DNA from: Paracoccus lichenicola
Lineage (GTDB): Bacteria > Pseudomonadota > Alphaproteobacteria > Rhodobacterales > Rhodobacteraceae
Direction: 5' to 3'
Assembly: GCF_009708075.1 (NCBI RefSeq)
Contig: NZ_WMBT01000007.1
Location: 62,001-126,000, forward strand
Length of the DNA stretch: 64,000 bases
The translations under genes and the position numbers were made by a program. Shown here in pieces: positions 26,362 to 34,984 of the stretch. Numbering within the stretch: position 1 is the stretch's first letter; each line of letters begins with the position of its first letter. Under the pieces are notes generated by a model. It saw only the letters and a list, made by a program, of their open reading frames with translations. It was not told the origin of the DNA and did no database searches.

Positions 26362-27509
26362 TGGAAAAGCAAGCCAAGCCGCGTCTGGTCTGGTTCGACG
26401 CCAACCGGGTCTGCGCCGCCATGGGCGTGGTGCTGATCCACTGCACCACCGATTTCTCGGGCGGTGTCTTTCCGAAAGCCGACGCGGCCGACCGCGCGGT
26501 GCCGGTCTTCCTGCGCTCCGTCGCGGAATTTTCCGGGTCCGAGATGTTCTTCTTCTTCTCGCTGTTCCTGATGGCGATGCGCATCGACCGGCGCAGCCCG
26601 CCCTATGGCCACGCCATTCGCGAACAGGCCCGCCGCCTGCTGGTGCCCTTCGCCTTCTGGACGGTGTTCTATGCCTTCTTCCGGCTGCTCAAGGCCGACG
26701 TGGCGGGATACGCCCCCCAGATCTGGGCGCAGCTGGGCGATCCGTGGACCTGGCTGGGCTTCTTCGTGCTGGGCAAGTCGCAATACCACATGCACTTCCT
26801 GCCGACGCTGTTCCTGCTGTTCCTGTTCTATCCGGTGATGCGCCTGGCGCTGCGCTTTCCCATCCTGGGGATCGCGCTGTTCGCCACGTTGGGAGCCATG
26901 CACCACATCCAGGACTACATCTGGTCGCTGGGGCTTGACCCCGGCCTGCGCGACTATTTCATCCGCGCCACCAAGGTGATGGGATACGTCGGCTATGGGC
27001 TGGCGGCCTTCGCGCTGTACGGGTTGTGGCGCGACGGCATCCCGCGCGGCGAATCCCGGCTGATCCGCAAGGGGGCGCTGTATTTCGCGGCCATGGCCTA
27101 TGTGGCGACGCTGCCCTTCTTCGGCGCGGCGCTGTTCTCGGGGTCCTGGGGCGTGCGGCAGGACTGGTCCTTCTACGGCCATTTCCTGATGCCGCTGATG
27201 ATGTTTTCCCTGTTCATGGGCGCGCAATATCAGGACTGGTCCCCGCGGTGGAGCTGGCTGGCGCAATTCACCTTTGGCGTCTATCTGGTCCATCCGCTGG
27301 TGATCGACCTTTACGACGCGGCGGTCATCAGCGCGGGGCTGTCGCCGCTGATGGCCCCCTGGATGGTGGTCACCAGCCGCTTCATCCTCGTCCTGCCCGC
27401 CTCGCTGCTGCTGGCCGTCGGGCTGTCGCGCGTGGGGGCGCTGGCCTGGACCATCGGCCTTGGCCCCGCCCCGTGGGAGGGGCGGCAGAAGCAGGTCCAG
27501 CGGGGCTGA
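26358..27509 (+). CDS. Membrane acyltransferase (acyltransferase-3 family)
   Basis: 383-residue protein with about ten hydrophobic segments. It begins LVWFDANRVCAAMGVVLIHC, the usual first helix of acyltransferase-3 proteins with the conserved Arg and catalytic-type His. Family members transfer acetyl or succinyl groups to sugars across the membrane (OafA, OpgC, WssH-like). The start overlaps the previous stop; ATG 26358 and 26361 are adjacent. Lying between a DUF3131 gene and a GT2 gene, it most likely O-acylates the polymer made by this operon. Confidence 0.88.
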   Translation: MMEKQAKPRLVWFDANRVCAAMGVVLIHCTTDFSGGVFPKADAADRAVPVFLRSVAEFSGSEMFFFFSLFLMAMRIDRRSPPYGHAIREQARRLLVPFAFWTVFYAFFRLLKADVAGYAPQIWAQLGDPWTWLGFFVLGKSQYHMHFLPTLFLLFLFYPVMRLALRFPILGIALFATLGAMHHIQDYIWSLGLDPGLRDYFIRATKVMGYVGYGLAAFALYGLWRDGIPRGESRLIRKGALYFAAMAYVATLPFFGAALFSGSWGVRQDWSFYGHFLMPLMMFSLFMGAQYQDWSPRWSWLAQFTFGVYLVHPLVIDLYDAAVISAGLSPLMAPWMVVTSRFILVLPASLLLAVGLSRVGALAWTIGLGPAPWEGRQKQVQRG

Positions 27510-27511
27510 CG

Positions 27512-29341
27512 ATGGACGATTACTTCCGCCGCTTCGAGCACCGCCGCCCGCCCGAACCGTTGCCCTATTCCGCCGGGCGCGAGGCGGTGTGGCAGGCGCT
27601 GGCCACCATCGCCGCCCTTCTGGGGGGATGGTATCTGTGGTGGCGCTGGACGCAGTCGCTGAACCCCGACGCCCTGTGGTTCGCGGTGCCGCTGGTGGTG
27701 GCGGAAAGCTGCGCCTTCCTGGGGCTGCTGTTGTTCATCTACAACCTGTGGCAGGACCAGCCGGTCGCGATCCCGGTGCCCGCCGTCACGCTGCGCGACA
27801 CCCTGGCCCCGGGCAGCGAGGCGCCCGACCGGCCCATCGCGGTGGACCTGTTCTTCGCGACCTATAACGAGGATCCCGACCTGGTCCGGCTGGGCATCGT
27901 GGATGCCAAGGCCATCACCTATCCCCATCCCATCGACATCCGCATCCATGTCTGCGACGACGGCCGCCGCCCGCAGATGCAGGCGGTCTGCGCCGCCGAG
28001 GGCGTGAACTACATCACGCGCGCCACCAACGAGGGCTTCAAGGCCGGCAACCTGCGCCACGCGATGGAACAGACGGGGGGCGATTTCATCGTCATCCTTG
28101 ATGCCGACACCCGGCCCTTCCCGACGATCCTGGAACACACCCTGGGCCATTTCCGCGACCCCCGGATGGCCTGGGTCCAGACGCCGCAATGGTTCTATGA
28201 CCTGCCCGAGGGGGTGACGCTGACCGACCGGCTGTCGCGCAGGCTGGGGACGCCCGGGCGCCTGATCGGGCGGGCGGTCGAGGGCGTGGCGGGAGAGATC
28301 CGCCTCGGCCGCGATCCCTTCGTGAACGACGCCGAGATGTTCTACCAGATCATCCTGCGCCGCCGGAATCGCGCCAACGCGGCCTTCTGCTGCGGGGCCG
28401 GGTCGATCCACCGGCGCGAGGCGGTGATGGAGGCCGCCCTGCGCAGCTTTGCCGCCAGCGTGGAACGCCGCGTCATCGCCGCCGAGGAGGAGATCACCCT
28501 GACCAGCCGCGAACCGGCGGTGGACGCGTCCCTGCTGTCGGCCATCCGCACCGAGGCCGTGGTGGCCGAGGTGCTGGCCCCCTATCGCTTCCACGTGTCC
28601 GAGGACATCTATACCTCGATCCTGCTGCATTCCGACCGGGAACGCGGCTGGAAATCGGTCCTGCATCCCACCTATGAATCGCGGATGCTGTCGCCGCAGG
28701 ATCTGCTCAGCTGGTCGGTGCAGCGGTTCAAGTACGCGGGCGGCAGCTTGGACATCCTGTTCAACGACAACCCGCTGTTCCGGCGCGGGCTGACGCTGCC
28801 GCAGCGGCTGATGTATGCCACGACCTTCTGGTCCTATCTGGCGCCCCTGTGGAACGTGGTCTTCCTGGCCGCCCCCGTCGTCTATCTGGCGACCGGCATC
28901 GCGCCCGTGTCGGCCTATACGCTGCCCTTCTTCCTGCACGCCATGGCCTTCCTGGTCGCGCTGGAACTGGCGATGATGGCGGGCACCTGGGGGATCGCGG
29001 GCCATGCCAGCAAGTCCAGCTATCTGTCCTTCTTCCCCCTGGGGCTGCGCGCCATCGGCACGGTGCTGTCGGGGCGCAGGATTTCGTTCCCGGTCACGCC
29101 CAAGGACCGCCAACTGGGCCGCCACCTGCGCCTGGTGCGGCCGCAGATCGCGGTGGTCGGGCTGACCCTTGCGTCCCTGCTGTGGGCCGGCGCGGCGCTG
29201 GTCTGGGCCGATACCGGCCACAGCGTCACCGGCGTCGTGACCAATGCCCTTTGGGGCCTCAACAACTGCCTCGCCATGTCGGGGATCATCAGGGCGGCGA
29301 TGTGGACGCCCGAACCCGAACCGACCGGAGAATCCGAATGA
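27512..29341 (+). CDS. Cellulose-synthase-like processive glycosyltransferase (GT2)
   Basis: 609-residue membrane synthase. Two N-terminal membrane segments (about 28-45 and 55-78), a cytosolic GT-A domain (about 95-420) and several C-terminal membrane segments. Catalytic landmarks: CDDGRR near 149, DAD near 197, FCCGAGSIHRREAV, SED near 364 (the TED-box position) and QRFKYAGGS near 404 (the QxxRW position). These are the BcsA-type motifs; there is no C-terminal PilZ domain, so direct c-di-GMP control as in BcsA is not evident. It follows the acyltransferase gene after 2 bp. The sugar polymerised cannot be told; a beta-glucan is plausible. Confidence 0.88.
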   Translation: MDDYFRRFEHRRPPEPLPYSAGREAVWQALATIAALLGGWYLWWRWTQSLNPDALWFAVPLVVAESCAFLGLLLFIYNLWQDQPVAIPVPAVTLRDTLAPGSEAPDRPIAVDLFFATYNEDPDLVRLGIVDAKAITYPHPIDIRIHVCDDGRRPQMQAVCAAEGVNYITRATNEGFKAGNLRHAMEQTGGDFIVILDADTRPFPTILEHTLGHFRDPRMAWVQTPQWFYDLPEGVTLTDRLSRRLGTPGRLIGRAVEGVAGEIRLGRDPFVNDAEMFYQIILRRRNRANAAFCCGAGSIHRREAVMEAALRSFAASVERRVIAAEEEITLTSREPAVDASLLSAIRTEAVVAEVLAPYRFHVSEDIYTSILLHSDRERGWKSVLHPTYESRMLSPQDLLSWSVQRFKYAGGSLDILFNDNPLFRRGLTLPQRLMYATTFWSYLAPLWNVVFLAAPVVYLATGIAPVSAYTLPFFLHAMAFLVALELAMMAGTWGIAGHASKSSYLSFFPLGLRAIGTVLSGRRISFPVTPKDRQLGRHLRLVRPQIAVVGLTLASLLWAGAALVWADTGHSVTGVVTNALWGLNNCLAMSGIIRAAMWTPEPEPTGESE

Positions 29342-30654
29342 GCCTGCCCATCAACCTGACGCGCGCGCGCAGCCACATCATCTTCATCGCGGCCCTTTTG
29401 CTGGGGGTGACGCTGATCTTCTATCTGGAAAGGGCCGGACACATGCCCGACCGCCAACCCGACGCCCTTGCCGCCTTCGACGAGGTCGTGCCCCTGCCGC
29501 TGGCCGACGGGCTTGGCCGGGCGCAGCAATCCGACGACCACGCCCGCATCGCCTGGACCTATTTCCGGAACAACACCGATCCCGACACGGGGCTGGCGGG
29601 ATCGGTGGACAAGTATCCGTCCACGACCATGTGGGAAACGGCGTCCTATATCGTGGCCATCGTCTCGGCCCAGCGGCTTGGCATCATCACCGACGCCGAG
29701 GCCGAAGGGCGCGCGGCCAAGGTGGTGGACGCGCTGTCGCGCCTTGTTCTCTTCGAGGACAGCCTGCCCAACAAGGCCTATGACATCCGCACGTTGCAGA
29801 TGGTGGATTACGCCAACCGCCCGACCTCGGTCGGGCTTGGCTGGTCGGCGCTGGACATCGGGCGGCTGATGACGGCGCTGAAGATGGTCCAGTTGCACTA
29901 TCCCGACCTGGCCGACGAGGTCGAGGACCTGGTGGCCGGATGGGATCTGGACCGCGTGACCCGCGAAGGCCGCCTGAACGGCGCGACCGTGGTGGACGGG
30001 TCCGTGCGCGAGAATCAGGAAGGGCGCATCGGCTACGAACGCTATGCCGCCAAGGGGATGATGCTGTGGGGCGCGGACGCCACGGCGGCGATGGAGGTCG
30101 CGCCCACCCTTCAGGTCGTCCGGGTCGAGGGCGTGCCGATCCCCGTGGACACGCGCCTGAACCGCAACAGCACGCCCGCGCTGACCACCAGCGAACCCTA
30201 TGTCATGGACGGGCTGGAATTCGGCTTTGACGCCCTGACGCATGTCTTCGCGACCGTGGTTTATCGCGCGCAGGAAATGCGTTATCGCAACACCGGCACG
30301 CTGACCGGCGTCAGCGAGGGCCATCTGTCGCAGGACCCCTATTTCGCCTATGCCACGGTCTGGGGCGGCGGCTCGCCCTGGGCGGTGCTGACCTTCGGCG
30401 GCGACCGGATCGACAGCCGCCGCACCCTGTCCACCAAGGCCGCCTTTGGCTGGGACGCGCTGTTTTCCACCGAATACACGCAGGAAATGGTCGCCGCCGT
30501 GGTGCCCTTTGCCGATCCCGCGCGCGGCTGGCCCGAGGGCCTCTACGAGGCAGACGGCACCGTCAACGGATCCTTCACGGCCAACACCAACGCCATCGTG
30601 CTGGCGGCGCAGGCGTTCCGGGCCACGGGACCGCTGATGCACGTGCCGCGGTGA
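29338..30654 (+). CDS. Membrane-anchored DUF3131 protein (second copy)
   Basis: 438 residues. A single N-terminal membrane segment (about 13-31, IIFIAALLLGVTLIFYL) anchors a periplasmic DUF3131 domain (about 65-430). It shares KYPSTTMWETASYI, DSLPNKAYD and the ALDIGRLM segment with the first copy; it lacks that copy's Pro/Cys tail. ATGA overlap with the GT2 gene implies coupled translation. Two copies in one operon suggest different jobs, such as a soluble and an anchored enzyme. Confidence 0.82.
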   Translation: MSLPINLTRARSHIIFIAALLLGVTLIFYLERAGHMPDRQPDALAAFDEVVPLPLADGLGRAQQSDDHARIAWTYFRNNTDPDTGLAGSVDKYPSTTMWETASYIVAIVSAQRLGIITDAEAEGRAAKVVDALSRLVLFEDSLPNKAYDIRTLQMVDYANRPTSVGLGWSALDIGRLMTALKMVQLHYPDLADEVEDLVAGWDLDRVTREGRLNGATVVDGSVRENQEGRIGYERYAAKGMMLWGADATAAMEVAPTLQVVRVEGVPIPVDTRLNRNSTPALTTSEPYVMDGLEFGFDALTHVFATVVYRAQEMRYRNTGTLTGVSEGHLSQDPYFAYATVWGGGSPWAVLTFGGDRIDSRRTLSTKAAFGWDALFSTEYTQEMVAAVVPFADPARGWPEGLYEADGTVNGSFTANTNAIVLAAQAFRATGPLMHVPR

Positions 30655-32693
30655 AGCCCGGGGCACTCGGCGCCGTTTTGCTGCTGGCCGCCGTGCCGGC
30701 CGCGGCGCTGAGTGCGCAATCCTGTCCCGGTCCCGACCTGTCCGTGGCCCCCGCCGGCGCCACGGCGGTCGAGCTGCGCCACGCCGATGTCCCGAGCGCC
30801 CGCTTTCCCGGGCAATGGCAGCAGGGCCGTTTGGGCGATCTGTCCTATCGCCTGTATCCCGGCGGCTTCGGCGCGATCGGCGAGGGGACGCACATGGAGA
30901 CCTGGCGGATCGAGATCTCCTGCGATCCCGACAACCGCACCTGCACCTATCGGTCCTTCGGCGCGGTGCCCGAGGGGATGCAGCCCCGCGCCCGGCAGCT
31001 TGGCCGCTGCCTGCTGGGTCCCGAACCCCCGGCGACGCCTGCCGCCCCGGCTAAGGAAAGCGCCCCGCCCGCCGCCGAACCCGAGGCCCCCGCGCGCCAG
31101 CCCGCGCCCGCCGCGCCGAAGGCGGCAACGCCCGTGTCCCCGGAACCCGCCGCGCCAGGAACACCGGCACCAGAGCCAGCGCCCGCGTCCCCGCAAGCCG
31201 CGTCACGCCCTGCCCGCGAAACGGCCCCGGTCCCTGCGGCACCAAGGACGCTGACCCGTGAACCCGCCCCCGCTGCCCCGCAAGCCGCAGGGGGACCAGC
31301 CCCTGCCGCGCGGGAAACGGCGCAATCCTCCGCAACGCCGGGGGCGCTGACACGCCAGCCTGCCCCCGCCGTCCCGAACGCGGTAACGCCTGCGGAAGCA
31401 AGGTCCCTGACGCGCGAACCCGCCCCTGCGCCTGCGGCCCGCGAACCGGCCACGCCACCGGCAGAGCCAAGGCCACCCGCGCGCCGCCAAGCCGCGCCGC
31501 ATCCTGGGGAACCAAGGGCGTTCCTGTGCTGGACCGTCCCCGAGGTCGGCGGAACCGGCACGCCCGAATCCGAGGTGCTTGTCTGCCGCCCCGCCCCCGT
31601 GCCGCCGGATGTTTCGGCCGCCCCATCCCCGGCGCGGGAAACGGCCGCCCCGCCGCCGGTTCCGCCAAATCCGGCCCCCCGTTCGGCAGGGCCGGAAAGC
31701 GGTCCCGGGACCGCGCGCCCGCCTGCCGATCCGGCGGGGTCGCAAGGCCAGCCAGGGCCTGCCCCCCAGGGGCCGCCCGGCGGTCCCGATGACCGGCCCG
31801 CCCCGGCAAAGGACGGGGCGGATGCCGCCCCCCGGGACGACCCTCCGCCCCGCCCGCGCGCGGCAGCCGCGCCCCCCACGCCGGACCGCATCAACCTTCT
31901 GCCGCTGTCCCGGCCCCGGCGCGTCCCGGACCGCCCCGAGGCCCCGCCGTCCGGGGGAACCGTGATCGCCCGCCCGTCGGCCCTGTTCACCCCCCGCCCA
32001 GCGTTTCCGCCCCCGGGGGGTCACCCCCGCCCGCAGCCCCCGGCCGCCCCGCCGCTGGCGCTGACGCGCTGCGCCCTGGGCAGCGCCATGGCGCTTGGCC
32101 GCGAGGAGATCGGCGAGATCGGCCAGATCTCGGTCAACCTGGGGTGCAGCGGGCGGTTCGGCGACCGGCTGACCTTCAGCGCCGGCCTGACCGCCTATCC
32201 CATCCGGGGCGACCGGCACGGCGGCGACCTGGCCTACAGCTATGCGCTGAACTGGCGCGTCACCGACCGGGTGACGCTGACCTATGCGAACTATGCCGCC
32301 GCCCTGGCCGGGGGCCGCGCGCTGGCCGGCCTGGGCGAGGGGCGGCTGCAACTGTCCGCGCCGGTCGCCAAGGTTCCGCTGGGGGACCGGACCCTGGCCT
32401 GCACGGGCTTCGTCAGCCTGGCGCGGTCGGCCCCCTCCAATGCCGGGGTCAACTGCGGCCTCGACGTGACCGAACGCCTGACGGTCCGCTTTTCCGCCCT
32501 GGCCTATCCGCCCGGCACGCAGCGGGAAGGCGATACGGATTTTTCCTATTCCGCCAGCTATGCGCTGAGCGACCGGGTGACGCTGACCTATTCGAACTAT
32601 GCCAACAACCGCTGGCCCTGGAACCGCTCGCCCGATCAGGTGGACCTGTTCCACGGCGGCGCGTTGGGCCTGTCCTATCGCCGGGATTTCTGA
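30651..32693 (+). CDS. Pro/Ala-rich stalk with C-terminal outer-membrane barrel
   Basis: 680 residues, GTG start overlapping the previous stop (GTGA). A signal peptide (about 1-22, LLLAAVPAAALSAQS) is followed by a small Cys-containing domain (25-122), then roughly 350 residues dominated by Pro, Ala, Glu and Arg with a short ordered insert (FLCWTVPEVGGT, about 288-315), and finally about 210 residues of alternating beta strands such as VTLTYANYAA and VTLTYSNYANN ending in Phe (YRRDF). The aromatic end is typical of outer-membrane barrels. It may be the export porin of the operon, with the stalk spanning the periplasm in place of the TPR region of BcsC (inference). Confidence 0.6.
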   Translation: MKPGALGAVLLLAAVPAAALSAQSCPGPDLSVAPAGATAVELRHADVPSARFPGQWQQGRLGDLSYRLYPGGFGAIGEGTHMETWRIEISCDPDNRTCTYRSFGAVPEGMQPRARQLGRCLLGPEPPATPAAPAKESAPPAAEPEAPARQPAPAAPKAATPVSPEPAAPGTPAPEPAPASPQAASRPARETAPVPAAPRTLTREPAPAAPQAAGGPAPAARETAQSSATPGALTRQPAPAVPNAVTPAEARSLTREPAPAPAAREPATPPAEPRPPARRQAAPHPGEPRAFLCWTVPEVGGTGTPESEVLVCRPAPVPPDVSAAPSPARETAAPPPVPPNPAPRSAGPESGPGTARPPADPAGSQGQPGPAPQGPPGGPDDRPAPAKDGADAAPRDDPPPRPRAAAAPPTPDRINLLPLSRPRRVPDRPEAPPSGGTVIARPSALFTPRPAFPPPGGHPRPQPPAAPPLALTRCALGSAMALGREEIGEIGQISVNLGCSGRFGDRLTFSAGLTAYPIRGDRHGGDLAYSYALNWRVTDRVTLTYANYAAALAGGRALAGLGEGRLQLSAPVAKVPLGDRTLACTGFVSLARSAPSNAGVNCGLDVTERLTVRFSALAYPPGTQREGDTDFSYSASYALSDRVTLTYSNYANNRWPWNRSPDQVDLFHGGALGLSYRRDF

Positions 32694-32718
32694 CGACGTG
32701 ACGATGCAGGAGGATCAT

Positions 32719-33645
32719 GTGCCCGGATTCACAAGGCGCGGCATTCTGGCCGCAGGGCTTGCCATGCCCTTCCTGGGCACCCGCGCATGGGCGGGCACCG
32801 TGCACGAGGCGAAGATCCTGCAAAGCGAAATCCTGGGCCATGTGGTGGGTTATTCGCTGTATCTGCCGCCCGATTACCGGGGGGGCAGCCGCCGCTATCC
32901 GGTGATCTACCTGCTGCACGGGGCGGGGGACGGCCAGCCCGCCGACTGGTTCCGCATGGCGGGGATCGACATCCTTCTGGACCGCCTGATCGGGGACGGC
33001 CGGATGCCCCCCTGCATCGCCGTGGCCCCCGACGGGCGCAGGCCCGGGGGCGATCCGCGCGCCACCTATTTCCTGGACGACGCCGACGGCGGCTATCGCT
33101 GGCGCTCGATGTTTTTCGACGAGTTCGTCCCCAGGGTCGAGGCGACGCACCAGGCCATCGGCACGGCAGGGACGCGCGCCCTTCTGGGATTGTCGATGGG
33201 CGGCCATGCGGCGATCCTGAACCAGCTTCAACGGCCCGACCTGTTCGCGGGCGCCGCCGCCCTCAGCGCCGCGCTGCGCACGCCCGCGCAGTTGGCGGCG
33301 ATGGACCCGCAGGCCTTCGACCTGCGCTTCGCCGGGGCCTACGGGCCGGGCCTGCTGGGCGAGGACCGCCTGAACGAGGCCTGGCGGATCTCCGATCCCG
33401 TCGAGGCCGCGGCCCGGGTCGATCCCAAGCCCTTCCGCCGCATCCCCCGGCTTTACCTCGACCTGGCCTCGGGCGATCCCTTCTTCGAGGGCAATGCCGC
33501 GGCCCATGTCGCGCTGGACCGGGCGGGCATCCTGCACCGCTTCCAGGTCCGCGAAGGCGACCACGACTGGATCTTCTGGCGCAACGCGCTGCCCGCCGCG
33601 CTGGAGCATGTGGGGCGGATCTTCACGCGCGGCTATGGCGAATAG
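32719..33645 (+). CDS. Secreted esterase (EstD/PF00756 type)
   Basis: 308 residues. A twin-arginine-containing signal (TRRGILAAGLAMPFLGTRAWA) precedes an alpha/beta hydrolase of the esterase-D/feruloyl-esterase type: YLLHGAGDG oxyanion region, nucleophile Ser159 in GLSMGGH, Asp in LASGDPFF and His in GDHDWIFW. AGGAGG at 32708-32713 sits at the right distance from GTG 32719, so this start is preferred over ATG 32704. As the last gene of the polysaccharide operon it probably removes acyl groups from the polymer, opposing the acyltransferase (inference). Confidence 0.85.
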   Translation: MPGFTRRGILAAGLAMPFLGTRAWAGTVHEAKILQSEILGHVVGYSLYLPPDYRGGSRRYPVIYLLHGAGDGQPADWFRMAGIDILLDRLIGDGRMPPCIAVAPDGRRPGGDPRATYFLDDADGGYRWRSMFFDEFVPRVEATHQAIGTAGTRALLGLSMGGHAAILNQLQRPDLFAGAAALSAALRTPAQLAAMDPQAFDLRFAGAYGPGLLGEDRLNEAWRISDPVEAAARVDPKPFRRIPRLYLDLASGDPFFEGNAAAHVALDRAGILHRFQVREGDHDWIFWRNALPAALEHVGRIFTRGYGE

Positions 33646-33662
33646 CTGCCGCCGGCAAAGGG

Positions 33663-34136
33663 TCAGTGCCGGAAGCGCGGCGCCAAAAACAGGATCCTGC
33701 GGTCGGGCCTTTCCGTGCCGTCGCCTTCCTGCGGCGGGGGGGTCCGGTCCTCGATCGCGGGACCGCTGGCCTGCAGGACATCCAGCATGTCGGGAAAGCC
33801 GCTGGCGACCTCGGGCATTCCGGCGATCTCGTAGGCGGTCTGCCCCAGGCCGGCGTAATGGACGACCGTTCCCCCTTGCCGGGTCAGCCGGGCCGCGAAG
33901 AAGGCGCAGGAAATCAGGCATTCGTCCCCGATCTGGCGTGATTCGCCCTGCCTGGCGCGCCTGCGGGCCGCGTCCATCAGCCGGACCGTCAGCCGGTCGG
34001 GCGCAATGGGACGGTGCATGTAGCGGGCCAGGGTCGCGGCCAGGTGGAATTCCAGATCGGCGGACAGCACGACCTGGCTTTCGCGCATCCCCTCGACCAC
34101 CAGATCCCGCGCCGCGGAAAGATATGTGTCCATCAT
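33663..34136 (-). CDS. Conserved-looking hypothetical protein
   Basis: 157 residues, helical, with no signal peptide or membrane segment. The core FHLAATLARYMHRPIAPDRL and the later GGTVVHYAGLGQTAYEIAGM look like a folded domain rather than shadow translation, but I recognise no family. ATG 34136 and 34133 are adjacent. It is convergent with the esterase and divergent from the FecR gene. Confidence 0.55.
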   Translation of the reverse strand: MMDTYLSAARDLVVEGMRESQVVLSADLEFHLAATLARYMHRPIAPDRLTVRLMDAARRRARQGESRQIGDECLISCAFFAARLTRQGGTVVHYAGLGQTAYEIAGMPEVASGFPDMLDVLQASGPAIEDRTPPPQEGDGTERPDRRILFLAPRFRH

Positions 34137-34384
34137 GAAGCCCCTGCCATCGACGTGACCGAACCATTCATCGCCCTGAAAGTTTGCCCCAGTTCCGGCA
34201 CAGGTCAAGCCGTCTCATGGGACAGCGGGCTGAATTCACACGATATTGCGGGACGTTTCCCTTTCCGGGCAGACACCATGCCCGGTTGCCCGGATTTTGC
34301 GCCCTGTCCTGAAACCCGAAAACGTTGCCGCGCGGGGCCATTGCTGCCACGATGGCCCATCGCTGGTTCGTCCCGGGGGTCGCC

Positions 34385-34984
34385 ATGCCTCTTTCCCGCC
34401 GCCTTGTCCTTGCCGCCGCCGCCGCGGCGATGCTGTCCCGGCAGGCCCGGGCGGCAGGCCGGATCGGCCATGCGGTCCGCACGGCGGGCGCGCCCAGCCT
34501 GCAACGCGCGCAAGGCCTCTATCCCCTGCGCGCTCGCGACGCGGTGTTCGAGGGCGACACCGTGCGCACCGACCCGCGCAGCCTGGCCGAACTGATGCTG
34601 GGCCGGGCGACGCGGATCAGCCTTGGCCCGAACAGCCAGCTGGTGATCGACCGCTTCACGGCGGATCTGGGCGGGCAGGTCAGCCTGGGCGGCGCGATGG
34701 TCTTCGACCGGCCCGAGGATCTGCCCCCCATCGACCTGACCGTCCGGTCGGCCTTCGCCCGCATCGGCGTGCGCGGCACCCGGTTCTTCGCCGGTCCCAG
34801 CAACGGCGTCTTTGCCGTCTTCGTCGCGCGCGGATCGGTCGAGGTGAGGACGAACAACCAGGTCGGCGGGTTCACGCTGCTGGGTCCGGGCGAGGGGGTG
34901 GACATCGCGGCCGGCAGGACCGGCCCGGTAGTCCGCTGGGGTCAGGCGCGGGTTGATGCGGCCTTCGCCAGCGTCGGGCTGTGA
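34385..34984 (+). CDS. Exported FecR-domain protein
   Basis: 199 residues with an N-terminal signal (SRRLVLAAAAAAMLSRQARA) and a FecR domain (about 30-180): EGDTVRTDPRSLAELML, ATRISLGPNSQLVID and GTRFFAGPSNGVFAVFVARG. Periplasmic FecR proteins of this sort are commonly paired with CHASE2-cyclases or Crp regulators. Its 3' end overlaps the convergent cyclase gene by 43 bp, so transcripts are antisense to each other there. ATG 34385 is chosen because it begins the signal; ATG 34355 is possible. Confidence 0.82.
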   Translation: MPLSRRLVLAAAAAAMLSRQARAAGRIGHAVRTAGAPSLQRAQGLYPLRARDAVFEGDTVRTDPRSLAELMLGRATRISLGPNSQLVIDRFTADLGGQVSLGGAMVFDRPEDLPPIDLTVRSAFARIGVRGTRFFAGPSNGVFAVFVARGSVEVRTNNQVGGFTLLGPGEGVDIAAGRTGPVVRWGQARVDAAFASVGL

